Assembly (NCBI GenBank): GCA_965222895.1 | Contig: CBDCVB010000002.1 | Location: 868,001-932,000 of the forward strand | DNA length: 64,000 nt | Direction: 5' to 3' | From: Bin87 sp965222895 | GTDB taxonomy: Bacteria > Chloroflexota > Dehalococcoidia > Lucifugimonadales > UBA3495 | Shown here: piece by piece, positions 52,311 through 60,701 of the stretch | Numbering within the stretch: position 1 is the first letter of the stretch | How the letters are laid out: every line of letters starts with the position of its first letter | Translations under genes and position numbers: made by a program | The notes under the pieces: generated by a model | Database searches by the model: none | The model's input: the letters and a program-made list of their open reading frames with translations, nothing else | Told to the model about the DNA's origin: nothing

Positions 52311-52396
52311 CCAGGTTCCTTCACGCCGGTACATTCAAGCCGGTTCGCCCGGATCAGCGCGGGGCGTCCAATGTTTCCACAGGAGGCACTTCGGCA

Positions 52397-53584
52397 ATGA
52401 TACGTTGGTTTACGGCAGGTGAATCCCACGGCCAGGGTTTGATGGTGATTGTGGAGGGCGTGCCGGCTTACCTGTATCTGGACGAAGAATATATCGCCCA
52501 CCACCTGGGGCGACGTCAGCGCGGCTATGGCCGGGGCGGCCGTCAACAGATTGAACGCGACCACGCCCACATTCAGACCGGCGTGCGCCACGGCTATACG
52601 CTGGGCAGTCCAATTGGAATGCTGATCGAAAACCGGGACTGGGTCAACTGGCAGGACGCCATGGCGGTGGAGTACGTCGAAAACCCGTCGCAGGAAGGGC
52701 GCAACCAGCGGGTTACCCGCATTCGGCCCGGGCACGCTGACTTGCCGGGCGCAATGAAATACGGTTTCCACGACGTGCGTAACTCGCTGGAACGGGCGTC
52801 CGCTCGGGAAACCGCCGGGCGCGTGGCCGCCGGCGCCGTCGCGATGAAGCTGCTGGAAGAGTTTGGCATCAAGCTGCACAGCCACGTACTGTCAATTGGC
52901 CGGGCGAAAGCCAACCCGCCGGAGCACGGAGCCATCGACTGGGCTGCGGTGGAAGAATCGCCGGTGCATTGCGCCGACTCCGATGCTGCTGACCGGATGA
53001 TGGCCGAGGTAGACGCCGCACGGGAGGCTGGCGATACCGTCGGTGGTGTGGTCGAGGTGATTGCGGAGGGTGTGCCCATCGGATTGGGCTCCCATGTACA
53101 TTGGGACCGCAAGATAGACGCCAAAATCTCGCAGGCGTTGATGAGCATTAACGCGGTGAAAGCCGTCAGCATCGGCCCCGGTTGGGAACTGATGGACAAG
53201 TGGGGTTCCGAGTTCCAGGACGTTATCGAGCCGGTAACCGACCCCGACCAACCCTGGCAGCGCAAGACCAACCGGGCCGGGGGCACGGAAGGCGGCATGA
53301 CCAGTGGGACGCCCCTGGTGGCCCGCTTCGTCATCAAGCCGATTGCCACCCTCCACAACCCGCTGCCCTCGGTAGACCTCGATACCGGCGAACCCGTCCA
53401 GGCCCATTTCGAACGCAGCGACGTGTGTCAGGCCCCGCCGGCCGGAGTAATTGGCGAAGCGATGATGGCGTTGGTGCTGGCCGACGCCTTTATGGAGAAA
53501 TTCGGCGGCGATAGCATCCCCGAAACCAAGCGCAACTTCGAGGGATACCAGGCCACCGTCGGGCCCCGCCTGCGCTATAGCTGA
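52397..53584 (+). CDS. aroC: Chorismate synthase
   Basis: 395 residues. The family blocks are GESHGQGLM (start), RRQRGYGRGGRQQIE with the usual His/Arg contacts, RPGHADLPGAMKYG, SARETAGRVAAGAVA and the C-terminal RSDVCQAPPAG. It converts EPSP to chorismate using reduced FMN. GGAGGCAC upstream of ATG 52397 is a good ribosome site. It is probably co-transcribed with aroE and ends 40 nt before rmuC. Confidence 0.97.
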   Translation: MIRWFTAGESHGQGLMVIVEGVPAYLYLDEEYIAHHLGRRQRGYGRGGRQQIERDHAHIQTGVRHGYTLGSPIGMLIENRDWVNWQDAMAVEYVENPSQEGRNQRVTRIRPGHADLPGAMKYGFHDVRNSLERASARETAGRVAAGAVAMKLLEEFGIKLHSHVLSIGRAKANPPEHGAIDWAAVEESPVHCADSDAADRMMAEVDAAREAGDTVGGVVEVIAEGVPIGLGSHVHWDRKIDAKISQALMSINAVKAVSIGPGWELMDKWGSEFQDVIEPVTDPDQPWQRKTNRAGGTEGGMTSGTPLVARFVIKPIATLHNPLPSVDLDTGEPVQAHFERSDVCQAPPAGVIGEAMMALVLADAFMEKFGGDSIPETKRNFEGYQATVGPRLRYS

Positions 53585-53624
53585 TAAGCGCTAGTGGGCC
53601 ATACCCGCAAGTGAGGATAGAATC

Positions 53625-54920
53625 ATGGATCTGATTACGGCGGTCATTGGGGCGGGGCTGCTGGTCATTGGTTTAGTAATCGGCCTCATTGTTGGTTGGC
53701 TAGTATGCAAAGTTTTGGCTGAAAGCGAATCTACCACCTTGCGCGCGGACCACGAAAGGGCGTTTGCCAGCATAGAATCAGCTCATCGCGAAACAGTGGC
53801 CACCCTGAACGGACGGCTGGAACAGATTGCAACAGCCCAGGAAATCGTCGAAAAGGCCAGGGAGCAACTCAACACAGAGTTTCAATCTACTGCCAGCAAA
53901 GTTTTGCAGACCAACAACGAGCAGTTCGTTCAATTAGCCAACGCGAGTCTGGGCAAGACACTGGAATCCGCCCGGAGCGAATTCCACCAACGTCACCAGC
54001 AGTTTGAGCATCTAGTCAAACCATTGGCAGAGAACTACGCCAACCTCAACCCCAAGATTGAGCAATTGGATGGTAGAGTGCAGTCATTCACCGAAGCAAC
54101 CGCCCGGCTGGAAGGGGCGCTTAAAGGCGACAATCGCGCGGTGGGAACTTGGGGCGAGATTCAGTTGCGCCGGGTAGTTGAGCTCGCTGGGATGACCGAT
54201 TACTGTGATTTCGCCGAGCAGCTAACTATCGGCGCATTGCAAAGCCGCCCCGATCTGATTATTAGATTGCCAGAGCGTCGGGTCATAGTAGTGGATGCGA
54301 AAGCGTCTACCGCCGCATATTTGGAAGCCGGTCAGGCCGGGGATGACGAAAGCGCGCAATCGGCGGCGTTCAGCAGACACGCCAGTGCTCTGCGAACCCA
54401 AATAGATGGTCTGAGCCGCCGGGATTACGGACGGCAAGTACCAGAGGCGCTGGATTTTGTAGTGATGTTCGTTCCCGGTGACCAGTTTCTCTCGGCGGCA
54501 ATCAGGGCTAATCCCGGACTTGTTGAGTATGCCATGGACAAGCGGGTCGCCATTGCCACGCCGGCGTCCCTGATCGCCATGCTTTGGGCAGTCGCCAACG
54601 GTTGGCAGCAGTATGAAATTGCCCAAAATGCGGAAGAGATCCGACACATCGGAGCACAGATGCACGGTAGCTTGACCGAGTTCATTAAAGCCTACGCCAC
54701 CGTTGAGCAACGTATTCGGCAAACCGTTGATGCGTTCAATGGGTCGGTGCGCGTAATGGAGAATCAGCTGCTCGACCCGGCCCGCGCGATGGCAAGCATG
54801 GGTGTCGGCAATGTGGACGGGTTGCAATCCGTATCCGAAGTATCCCGTGGACTGCGCCAACTCCCAATGATAACCCCGGATAGTACGGTAACCCCGGATA
54901 GTGATGAGAGGATTGCCTAG
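53625..54920 (+). CDS. rmuC: DNA recombination protein RmuC
   Basis: 431 residues. An N-terminal membrane helix (about 1-28, AVIGAGLLVIGLVIGLIVGW) is followed by a coiled-coil region (30-150) and the RmuC nuclease-like domain (about 155-390) with GTWGEIQLRRVVELAGM, RPDLIIRLPERRVIVVDAKAS (PD-(D/E)xK-like Asp and Asp-x-Lys) and FVPGDQFLSAA. RmuC limits inversions and processes DNA structures in E. coli. GAGGATAGAATC upstream of ATG 53625 supports the start. Confidence 0.93.
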   Translation: MDLITAVIGAGLLVIGLVIGLIVGWLVCKVLAESESTTLRADHERAFASIESAHRETVATLNGRLEQIATAQEIVEKAREQLNTEFQSTASKVLQTNNEQFVQLANASLGKTLESARSEFHQRHQQFEHLVKPLAENYANLNPKIEQLDGRVQSFTEATARLEGALKGDNRAVGTWGEIQLRRVVELAGMTDYCDFAEQLTIGALQSRPDLIIRLPERRVIVVDAKASTAAYLEAGQAGDDESAQSAAFSRHASALRTQIDGLSRRDYGRQVPEALDFVVMFVPGDQFLSAAIRANPGLVEYAMDKRVAIATPASLIAMLWAVANGWQQYEIAQNAEEIRHIGAQMHGSLTEFIKAYATVEQRIRQTVDAFNGSVRVMENQLLDPARAMASMGVGNVDGLQSVSEVSRGLRQLPMITPDSTVTPDSDERIA

Positions 54921-55029
54921 CCATGCCGGAGGGCGTTACCCTCTTCCAACCTCCTACGCACGTTCCGCAGATTCAGACTTACGCCAATCAACACCAACGC
55001 CATCGTTAGCGCACCTTGCGAGGCCAGAT

Positions 55030-55797
55030 ATGACGACTAAACCCTCTGCGCTGCTACCGGCTGCGGCAATCGGCCGGTTCCCGGATACTCCTAAAGAGGA
55101 CATGCAAAATCTTATCCACCTGAATGCTCCCGGCTACATTCCCGTGCTCAATCAGCACTTTGCCACGCCGGAGACCACCGCCGTCCTCAGCGAATTCCCG
55201 ATCGGATGGAACGTGAGCCAGCGGCGGGGTCTGCTGTCTCCCGACCTGCTGATTGTTTTTGACACCGAACCGGCCAGCATCATTGCCAACAACGGCTACT
55301 CTATCGAGTACCACGGCAAGCCGCCCGACTTCGTGATGGAAGTTGCCTCGCGCCACACCGCCCGCCGCGACGAGACGGAAAAACGGGATGGTTACGCCGC
55401 CTACGGAGCGCTGGAATACTGGCGTTATGACGATACCGACGGTCGTTACTACAGCGTAAACCTGGCTGGCGACCGGTTAGTGGATGGTCGGTATGAACCC
55501 ATACCCGTTACTGAGGTCAGCCATGCTCGCCATTGGGGTTACAGCACGGTACTAAACCTGTACATCTGTTGGGAATACGGCTGGTTGCGCTGGTACGACC
55601 CGGCAGCGCAACGCTACCTGCCTACCTACTACGATGAATCTACCGCCCGCGAGGCCGCCGAAACCGCCCGCGAGGTCGCCGAAACCGCCCGCGATGCTGC
55701 CGAAACCGGCCGCGTCTCTGCCGAAGCTCAACTCGCCGCTGAGCGTCAAGCCCGCCTCGATCTCGAGGCCGAAATTAGGCGCTTGCGAAGCCGTTAG
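55030..55797 (+). CDS. Uma2 family (DUF820) endonuclease-like protein with coiled tail
   Basis: 255 residues from ATG 55030. The Uma2/DUF820 fold is a PD-(D/E)xK nuclease-like domain: SPDLLIVFD near 77-85, PPDFVMEVAS near 101-110 with the Glu, and DGYAAYGALEYWRYD. The C-terminal ~55 residues contain three 7-residue repeats of AETAR(E/D)(V/A) and a charged helix ending LDLEAEIRRLRSR, forming a coiled coil. Families like this multiply in cyanobacteria and Chloroflexota; the biological role is uncertain. An upstream in-frame extension to 54901 overlaps rmuC and is unlikely. Confidence 0.83.
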   Translation: MTTKPSALLPAAAIGRFPDTPKEDMQNLIHLNAPGYIPVLNQHFATPETTAVLSEFPIGWNVSQRRGLLSPDLLIVFDTEPASIIANNGYSIEYHGKPPDFVMEVASRHTARRDETEKRDGYAAYGALEYWRYDDTDGRYYSVNLAGDRLVDGRYEPIPVTEVSHARHWGYSTVLNLYICWEYGWLRWYDPAAQRYLPTYYDESTAREAAETAREVAETARDAAETGRVSAEAQLAAERQARLDLEAEIRRLRSR

Positions 55798-55843
55798 TCC
55801 CCAATGAATCCCCCCTGACCTATTGGCGAAGGCGGCTTGAACC

Positions 55844-56845
55844 ATGAAGTACGGTGTTACGCTGCTGCCCACATCCTTCCGGACCTTGCGCGAACACGTC
55901 CGGCTGGCTGAGGACGTGGGGTTTGACTACGTGGGTATTGCCGATTCGCAATCGTTATTTCGCGAGCTGTTTGTTTCCCTGGCGGTGGCTGCCACCGAGA
56001 CCACCCGAGTCGATTTGGGGCCATCGGTAACCAATCCGCTGACCCGGCACCCGGCGGTAACCGCATCGGCCATCGCTTCGCTGCACGAACTGTCCGGCGG
56101 TCGGGCTTTTCTGGGCATCGGCACCGGAGATAGCGCGGTGCTGAACCTGGGCCTGCGCCCGGCGCGGATGCTCGCGCTGCGGGAATACGTGGATGCGGTG
56201 CGAACCTTCCTGAACGGCGGCGCCACAGAGTACCTGGGTCGGGAAGCCCACGTCCGTTGGAGCCAGTCGTCGGTTCCCATCATGCTATCCGCCGAAGGCC
56301 CGCGCACGCTGCGAATGGCGGGCGCAATCGCCGACCGGGTGCTGGTGCATACTGGGCTGACGCCGGCGGTGCTGGACGATACGATTTCCCACATCCGCAC
56401 CGGCGAGCAGGATGCCGGCAAGCGCAAAGGAACCACCGAGGTCTGGGCGTTCGCCAAGTGCAACATCTCCGATGACCGGGCCGCCGCCGTTGACGAAATC
56501 AAAATGGCCCTGGCCGCCAGCGCGCACCATGCCTTTCGTTTTACTCTGGAAGGCAAGCATGTGCCCGCGGCGTTGCACGAGGCGATGATGGCCATGCAGG
56601 GTGAGTACGTGCCCGCCGAGCACGAGCAGGTTGGCGACACGCGCAACGCCGCACTGTCTGACGAATTGGGCGTTACCGACTATCTGGCCGACCGCTTCGC
56701 CGTGGTGGGCTCGCCGGACGATTGCCGCACTAAGGTTCGGCAGATCAGTGGCTCGGGCGTAGACGTGTTGCAGATAACCGCCATCAGCCACGAGCCGGCT
56801 AACATCATCCGAAGATTCGGCGAGGAAGTAATCGCAAAGCTGTAG
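55844..56845 (+). CDS. LLM class flavin/F420-dependent oxidoreductase
   Basis: 333 residues with the bacterial luciferase-like TIM barrel: DVGFDYVGIADSQSLFRE at the start, VDLGPSVTNPLTRHPAVTASAIASL, LSGGRAFLGIGTGDSAV, and a C-terminal VVGSPDDCRTKVRQI. The LGPSVTNP and RHP segments are the usual cofactor contacts of 5,10-methylene-H4MPT reductase-like and F420-dependent proteins; FMN or F420 cannot be decided. It probably oxidises small organic substrates. It converges on the ferredoxin-P450 group but is on the opposite strand. Confidence 0.9.
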   Translation: MKYGVTLLPTSFRTLREHVRLAEDVGFDYVGIADSQSLFRELFVSLAVAATETTRVDLGPSVTNPLTRHPAVTASAIASLHELSGGRAFLGIGTGDSAVLNLGLRPARMLALREYVDAVRTFLNGGATEYLGREAHVRWSQSSVPIMLSAEGPRTLRMAGAIADRVLVHTGLTPAVLDDTISHIRTGEQDAGKRKGTTEVWAFAKCNISDDRAAAVDEIKMALAASAHHAFRFTLEGKHVPAALHEAMMAMQGEYVPAEHEQVGDTRNAALSDELGVTDYLADRFAVVGSPDDCRTKVRQISGSGVDVLQITAISHEPANIIRRFGEEVIAKL

Positions 56846-56883
56846 TGCCAGACCGCGTTGGCGATGCTGGCCGGAGCACCGAG

Positions 56884-56917
56884 AAAACGCGCCCTCCCAT
56901 CTGCGTGGCAGGGCGCG
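56884..56917 (-). terminator. Terminator of the ferredoxin/P450 transcript
   Basis: On the minus strand: CGCGCCCT, 14-nt loop, AGGGCGCG, then TTTTC. Located 23 nt past the ferredoxin stop. Confidence 0.7.
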
Positions 56918-56939
56918 CGTCGCTTGGCTGCGCTGAAGG

Positions 56940-57164
56940 TTACGGGAACAGTATCTCGCCGGTTTCCGCGTCTTCCACGGTGATCGCCGTTACGGGGCAG
57001 TTCTCGGCGGCTAGGACGATGGTGTCTTCCGGGTCGCCAGCCGCGTCTTTGACGTAGGACTGGCGGTCATCGTTAAGGCCGAAGGTGTTGGTTGCAAAGG
57101 TCTCGCACATGGCGTTGCCCACGCACACGTTGTAATCTACGGTAATCTTGAGTTGTCTGGGCAT
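56940..57164 (-). CDS. Ferredoxin (3Fe-4S or variant 4Fe-4S), probable P450 redox partner
   Basis: 74 residues. Cys14, Cys20 and Cys56 lie in VCVGNAMCETF and ENCPVTAI, the pattern C-x5-C...C-P. The usual central Cys position (residue 17) is Asn, as in 3Fe-4S ferredoxins that serve cytochrome P450s. GAGGAGGTTACACTG directly before ATG 57164 is a strong ribosome site. It is 70 nt downstream of a P450 gene on the same strand, so electron delivery to that enzyme, and perhaps to the other three P450s, is the likely role. A matching reductase is not in the window. Confidence 0.92.
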   Translation of the reverse strand: MPRQLKITVDYNVCVGNAMCETFATNTFGLNDDRQSYVKDAAGDPEDTIVLAAENCPVTAITVEDAETGEILFP

Positions 57165-57234
57165 CAGTGTAACCTCCTCTTGTTACTGCTGGATGATAAC
57201 GGGTTGGCCTGGAGAATAATCCCGGCTGACATTG

Positions 57235-58464
57235 CTAGCGGGTGGCAACCGGCAGGTTTAGCAAAGTGCGCTGGCCCACGCTGGGCAAGTATTCCAGTTC
57301 GGCGGCATCGCATTCCAGTTGGAAACCCTCGTAGCGACGCGCCAGCTCGGCGAAGGCTTCTTGTCCTTCCAGGCGGGCCAGCGTGGCGCCCAGGCAATGA
57401 TGGACACCGCTGCCGAAGGATACGTGGGGATTGGGGTTGCGACTAATATCCAGATCGTCGGGTTGCTCGAAGACCTCCGGATCCCGGTTGGCCGATGAGA
57501 TGACCCAGCGTACCCGGTCGTCTTTCCCCACGCGCTGCCCGTGTCCCAGTTCCACGTCCTGGGTGGCAATCCGCTGGATGGATTTGAGGGGCGAATCGTA
57601 ACGCAAAACCTCTTCCACCGCGTTGACCACGTGGGTGTCCGGATCGGAGCGTAGCAAGTCAAACTGGTCGGCATTTTGCGCGAAGGCTAGCACGCCATTG
57701 GAGATCAGGTCGTTGGTAGTTTCGTGGCCGGCGACCAGCAGAAGCAGGGCATTGGCCAACACCTCATCGCGAGTGTAGGCGCCCATTATTTCGCCCTTGC
57801 AAATGACCGACAGCAGGTCGTCGCCAGGGTCCCGCACCCGCTCGGCCACGATTGGAGCCAGGTAGTCGGTTACGGCCTGTACGCCGGCGGCGAAGTTGCG
57901 GATGCGGTTGGGGTCATTGCCGTCAAAGCCGCACATCTGACTAGAAAGTTCCTTGACGAACGCGCGGTCGCTCTCCGGTATATCCATCAGGCCGGCGATA
58001 ATGCTGTAAGTGAGCGGCGTGGCGAAGTCGTGCATAACGTCCATGCGGCCCGCGCCCTGCAAATCGTCCAGCAAATCGCTGACGGTTTGACGCACCAGCG
58101 GACGCCAGGTTTCCATCGCTTTGGGTGTGAAAAAACCGTGCACCACCTTGCGCTTTTCCTTGTGCGCGGCGCCGTCGTTCTGGGTGAAACGGGCGGCGAG
58201 CCACTGCCTCACGGCGCCAAACAGTTCCATGTCCTCTTCCGGAATGGACGGAGACGGCGGGGCGGTGTCGCGCAGCGCAACTTCGGAGGAAAAATATTCC
58301 GGGTGTCGGGCCGTCCACACCAGCCGTTCGTAGTTGGTCACCACCCACAGCTGATACTGTTCGTTCCAGCGCACCGGCTGTTCGTCCCTCAGCGCACCAA
58401 AATAGGTGTAAGGGTCGCGAATGGCGTCAGGCGCAAAGAGGTCGTCGTGGATGGCAGCAGGCAT
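57235..58464 (-). CDS. Cytochrome P450, gene 1 of the cluster
   Basis: 409 residues from ATG 58464 (GGGGG upstream; a TTG at 58485 would add 7). Soluble bacterial P450: I-helix VAGHETTNDL, K-helix ExxR in EEVLRYDSP, and heme loop FGSGVHHCLGATLARLEGQEA with axial Cys357. It monooxygenates an unknown substrate, probably with electrons from the ferredoxin encoded directly downstream. The sequence is related to but clearly different from the other three; it is the only one beside the ferredoxin gene. Confidence 0.95.
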   Translation of the reverse strand: MPAAIHDDLFAPDAIRDPYTYFGALRDEQPVRWNEQYQLWVVTNYERLVWTARHPEYFSSEVALRDTAPPSPSIPEEDMELFGAVRQWLAARFTQNDGAAHKEKRKVVHGFFTPKAMETWRPLVRQTVSDLLDDLQGAGRMDVMHDFATPLTYSIIAGLMDIPESDRAFVKELSSQMCGFDGNDPNRIRNFAAGVQAVTDYLAPIVAERVRDPGDDLLSVICKGEIMGAYTRDEVLANALLLLVAGHETTNDLISNGVLAFAQNADQFDLLRSDPDTHVVNAVEEVLRYDSPLKSIQRIATQDVELGHGQRVGKDDRVRWVISSANRDPEVFEQPDDLDISRNPNPHVSFGSGVHHCLGATLARLEGQEAFAELARRYEGFQLECDAAELEYLPSVGQRTLLNLPVATR

Positions 58465-58574
58465 AAAATCCAACCCCCTGGGCAACGGGTCTAGTCGCCG
58501 TCAAAACTATCACAAGCGATGCTATAATTCAAACTGAGCAGTTTGTTAATCTGTATCAGGGAGGCACGGTAGCC

Positions 58575-58865
58575 ATGGCCAAAGTATCCATGCACATCAC
58601 TGTCGAGACTGAGGACCGGGGAGACTGCTGGACGTGCTACGTCCCGGAGTTCGGGTTCACCGTGTATGGGGAATCCCCTGATGCCGCCCGGTCGGAAGTG
58701 GACAATGCTTTGGCGGCCTTGATTGGGAGTTTTTTCCAGGACTTGGAAGCTATCCAACGGTTCCTGGAGAGCCGAAACGTACAATACAGTATTCAATCGG
58801 ATTCTGACGCCGATCGTCGGATTCCAACAACGGAGATGAGCCACGCGGAAGTGCTCATTGCCTAA
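58575..58865 (+). CDS. hicB: HicB-type antitoxin
   Basis: 96 residues. The degraded-RNase-H fold HicB signature is visible in HITVETEDRGDCWTCYVPEFGFTVYGESPDAARSEVDNAL. It lacks the C-terminal ribbon-helix-helix of many HicB proteins and is therefore short; the tail (IQRFLESRNVQYSIQSD) is unusual. It would bind and block HicA. GGGAGGCACGGTAGCC precedes ATG 58575. Its stop overlaps the hicA start by 8 nt. The module is embedded on the plus strand in an otherwise minus-strand P450 cluster. Confidence 0.85.
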   Translation: MAKVSMHITVETEDRGDCWTCYVPEFGFTVYGESPDAARSEVDNALAALIGSFFQDLEAIQRFLESRNVQYSIQSDSDADRRIPTTEMSHAEVLIA

Positions 58866-59103
58866 ATATAAGTGGCTCAGCCCTCAGGAAGTGGCTGGGA
58901 TACTGGCTAGGCTGGGCATGAACGAAATATACAGTGTAGGGGGACACGCTGTATATGCCAGCAGCCAAGACCGGCGCGTCGTAATCCACTTTACAGAACA
59001 GTGGGACATCGCTTTCGGTGAAGTGGCCCGCCACTTGATGGCCATCAGTTTTAGTCAAACCGAAGTACAGGCGGCATTAGAATCCCTCTACGCCGACCAC
59101 TAA
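58858..59103 (+). CDS. hicA: HicA-type toxin (mRNA interferase)
   Basis: 81 residues from TTG 58858. KWLSPQEVAGILARLGM, GGHAVYASSQDRRVVIHF and EVARHLMAISFSQTEVQAAL match the small dsRBD-fold HicA family; the catalytic-type His is in GGHAVY. It overlaps hicB by 8 nt, so the pair is translationally coupled. The gene order hicB-hicA is the reverse of the common hicA-hicB order. A bidirectional terminator follows. Confidence 0.85.
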   Translation: MPKYKWLSPQEVAGILARLGMNEIYSVGGHAVYASSQDRRVVIHFTEQWDIAFGEVARHLMAISFSQTEVQAALESLYADH

Positions 59104-59130
59104 CTCGAAAATAGGCCGGAATTAAATGCA

Positions 59131-59171
59131 GGCAGCCGCACCTTAAGCTTGACACGGTGCGGCTGCCTTTT
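59131..59171. terminator. Bidirectional terminator between hicA and P450 gene 2
   Basis: GGCAGCCGCACC and GGTGCGGCTGCC form a perfect 12-bp stem around a 13-nt loop, followed by TTTT. Confidence 0.9.
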
Positions 59172-59203
59172 GTTCGCGTAAAACCCGGTGCATTGACCGG
59201 AAA

Positions 59204-60466
59204 TTACTGCGCGCTGGTTACCTTTACGGGGAGGCTCTCCACCGCTCGGAAGGTGAGCACATGGTCGTATTCCACGTCCTTGACCGGTATTTCGAGTTCC
59301 ATGTTGTCGAACCGGTTGGCCAAGTTGCGGAAAATTTCCTGACCTTCCAGGCGAGCCAGTGTAGCGCCCAAGCAATGATGGACTCCACTGCCGAAGGCGA
59401 CGTGCTGATTCGGGTAACGTTCGATGTCGAAGTCGTCGGCCCGGTCGAACACCTTGGGGTCGCGATTGGCGCCGGGGATGAACCACCGAACCCGGTCATT
59501 TTTGTGAATGGTCTGCCCATCGAGCTCAATGTCATCCATGGCAATGCGCTGGATGGACCGGACGGGCGAGTCGTAGCGGAGGGCTTCTTCGGTGGCGCGC
59601 ACCGTCTTGCCTTCCGGATCCGACTTGAGGATTGCCCACTGGTCGGGATGCTGCGTGAAGGCGAGGGTGCCGTTGCAGATCAGGTTGATGGTGGTTTCGT
59701 GGCCGGCGGACAGCAGCAGCATCACGTTGTTGACCGTCATATCGCGGTTGAAGATGCCCTGTCGCTCACCCTCGGCAACCACGGAAATCAGGTCGTCCCG
59801 GGGGCTGTCCACACGCTCGGCAACCAGGGGGCTTAGATAGTCTTGCAGGTTCTGCACCGCCTTGGTCAGGGGGCGAATGCGGTCGGGGCCCTCGCGGTTC
59901 AGGAACCGCAGGTCTTTGGCCAACTCGCGCAGGATGGGCCGGTCACTGTCCGGGATGCCCAGCATCCGGGCAATTACCAGCAATGGCAACGGTGTGGCCA
60001 AGTCGGCCATCACGTCCATGCGGCCCTTCTCTTCTACGGCATCCAGCAGCTCGTCAATGGCAGATTGCACCAGGGGCCGCCACATCTCCATGGACTTTGG
60101 CGTGAAATACCCGTGCATCACCCGGCGCATATCCACGTGGTCAGGCCCGGAGACTCCGGGGTTGTAGCGTTTCTGGTCGTGCTGGATGAATCGGGAGACC
60201 TGCCACTTCTTGATGAAGTTGTACAACTCCATGTCGTCTTCATCAATGGGCGGGTTGGGCGCACGGGTGTCGCGGGCGTACACGCTGGAGGAGAACGCCT
60301 CCGGGTGCCGGGTTACCCAGACCAGATGCTCCCACGAGGTAATCATCCATACCTCGAGTTCTTCGTTGTAGTAAACCGGCTGGTATTCCCGCAGCCGATT
60401 GTAGAAATCGTAGGGTTGGTAAATGGCCTCCATTGAGAAGGGGTTGTCGTTGATGGTGCTGACCAT
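59204..60466 (-). CDS. Cytochrome P450, gene 2 of the cluster
   Basis: 420 residues from ATG 60466, GGAGGTTGCACTC upstream. I-helix SAGHETTINL, ExxR in EEALRYDSP, heme loop FGSGVHHCLGATLARLEGQE with Cys365. It is by eye more than 80 percent identical to the neighbour at 60702 and shares its length and N-terminus (MVSTINDNPFS), indicating recent tandem duplication. Substrate unknown. The hydrophobic pocket segments (LAKDLRFLNREGPDRI) differ between the two, which may shift substrate choice. Confidence 0.96.
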   Translation of the reverse strand: MVSTINDNPFSMEAIYQPYDFYNRLREYQPVYYNEELEVWMITSWEHLVWVTRHPEAFSSSVYARDTRAPNPPIDEDDMELYNFIKKWQVSRFIQHDQKRYNPGVSGPDHVDMRRVMHGYFTPKSMEMWRPLVQSAIDELLDAVEEKGRMDVMADLATPLPLLVIARMLGIPDSDRPILRELAKDLRFLNREGPDRIRPLTKAVQNLQDYLSPLVAERVDSPRDDLISVVAEGERQGIFNRDMTVNNVMLLLSAGHETTINLICNGTLAFTQHPDQWAILKSDPEGKTVRATEEALRYDSPVRSIQRIAMDDIELDGQTIHKNDRVRWFIPGANRDPKVFDRADDFDIERYPNQHVAFGSGVHHCLGATLARLEGQEIFRNLANRFDNMELEIPVKDVEYDHVLTFRAVESLPVKVTSAQ

Positions 60467-60701
60467 GAGTGCAACCTCCGGTTGAGAATGAGCGGCCTGT
60501 TTTGCTCAGCCGGCAATAGACCGTTTTGGATAGGCCGATTATAACTGATTTTTGCGCGATGTGCGGCTGTTTTCGCCGGTATTATCTACGCTGTGCAAGT
60601 GACCCGCCGCAATAGCATACGGTCGCACCATGCGACTGGCACGGCGCGACCGTATGAATCCATCGTATGGATGTGGGGGAGTGGTGGGGTCGGCAATCGT
60701 T

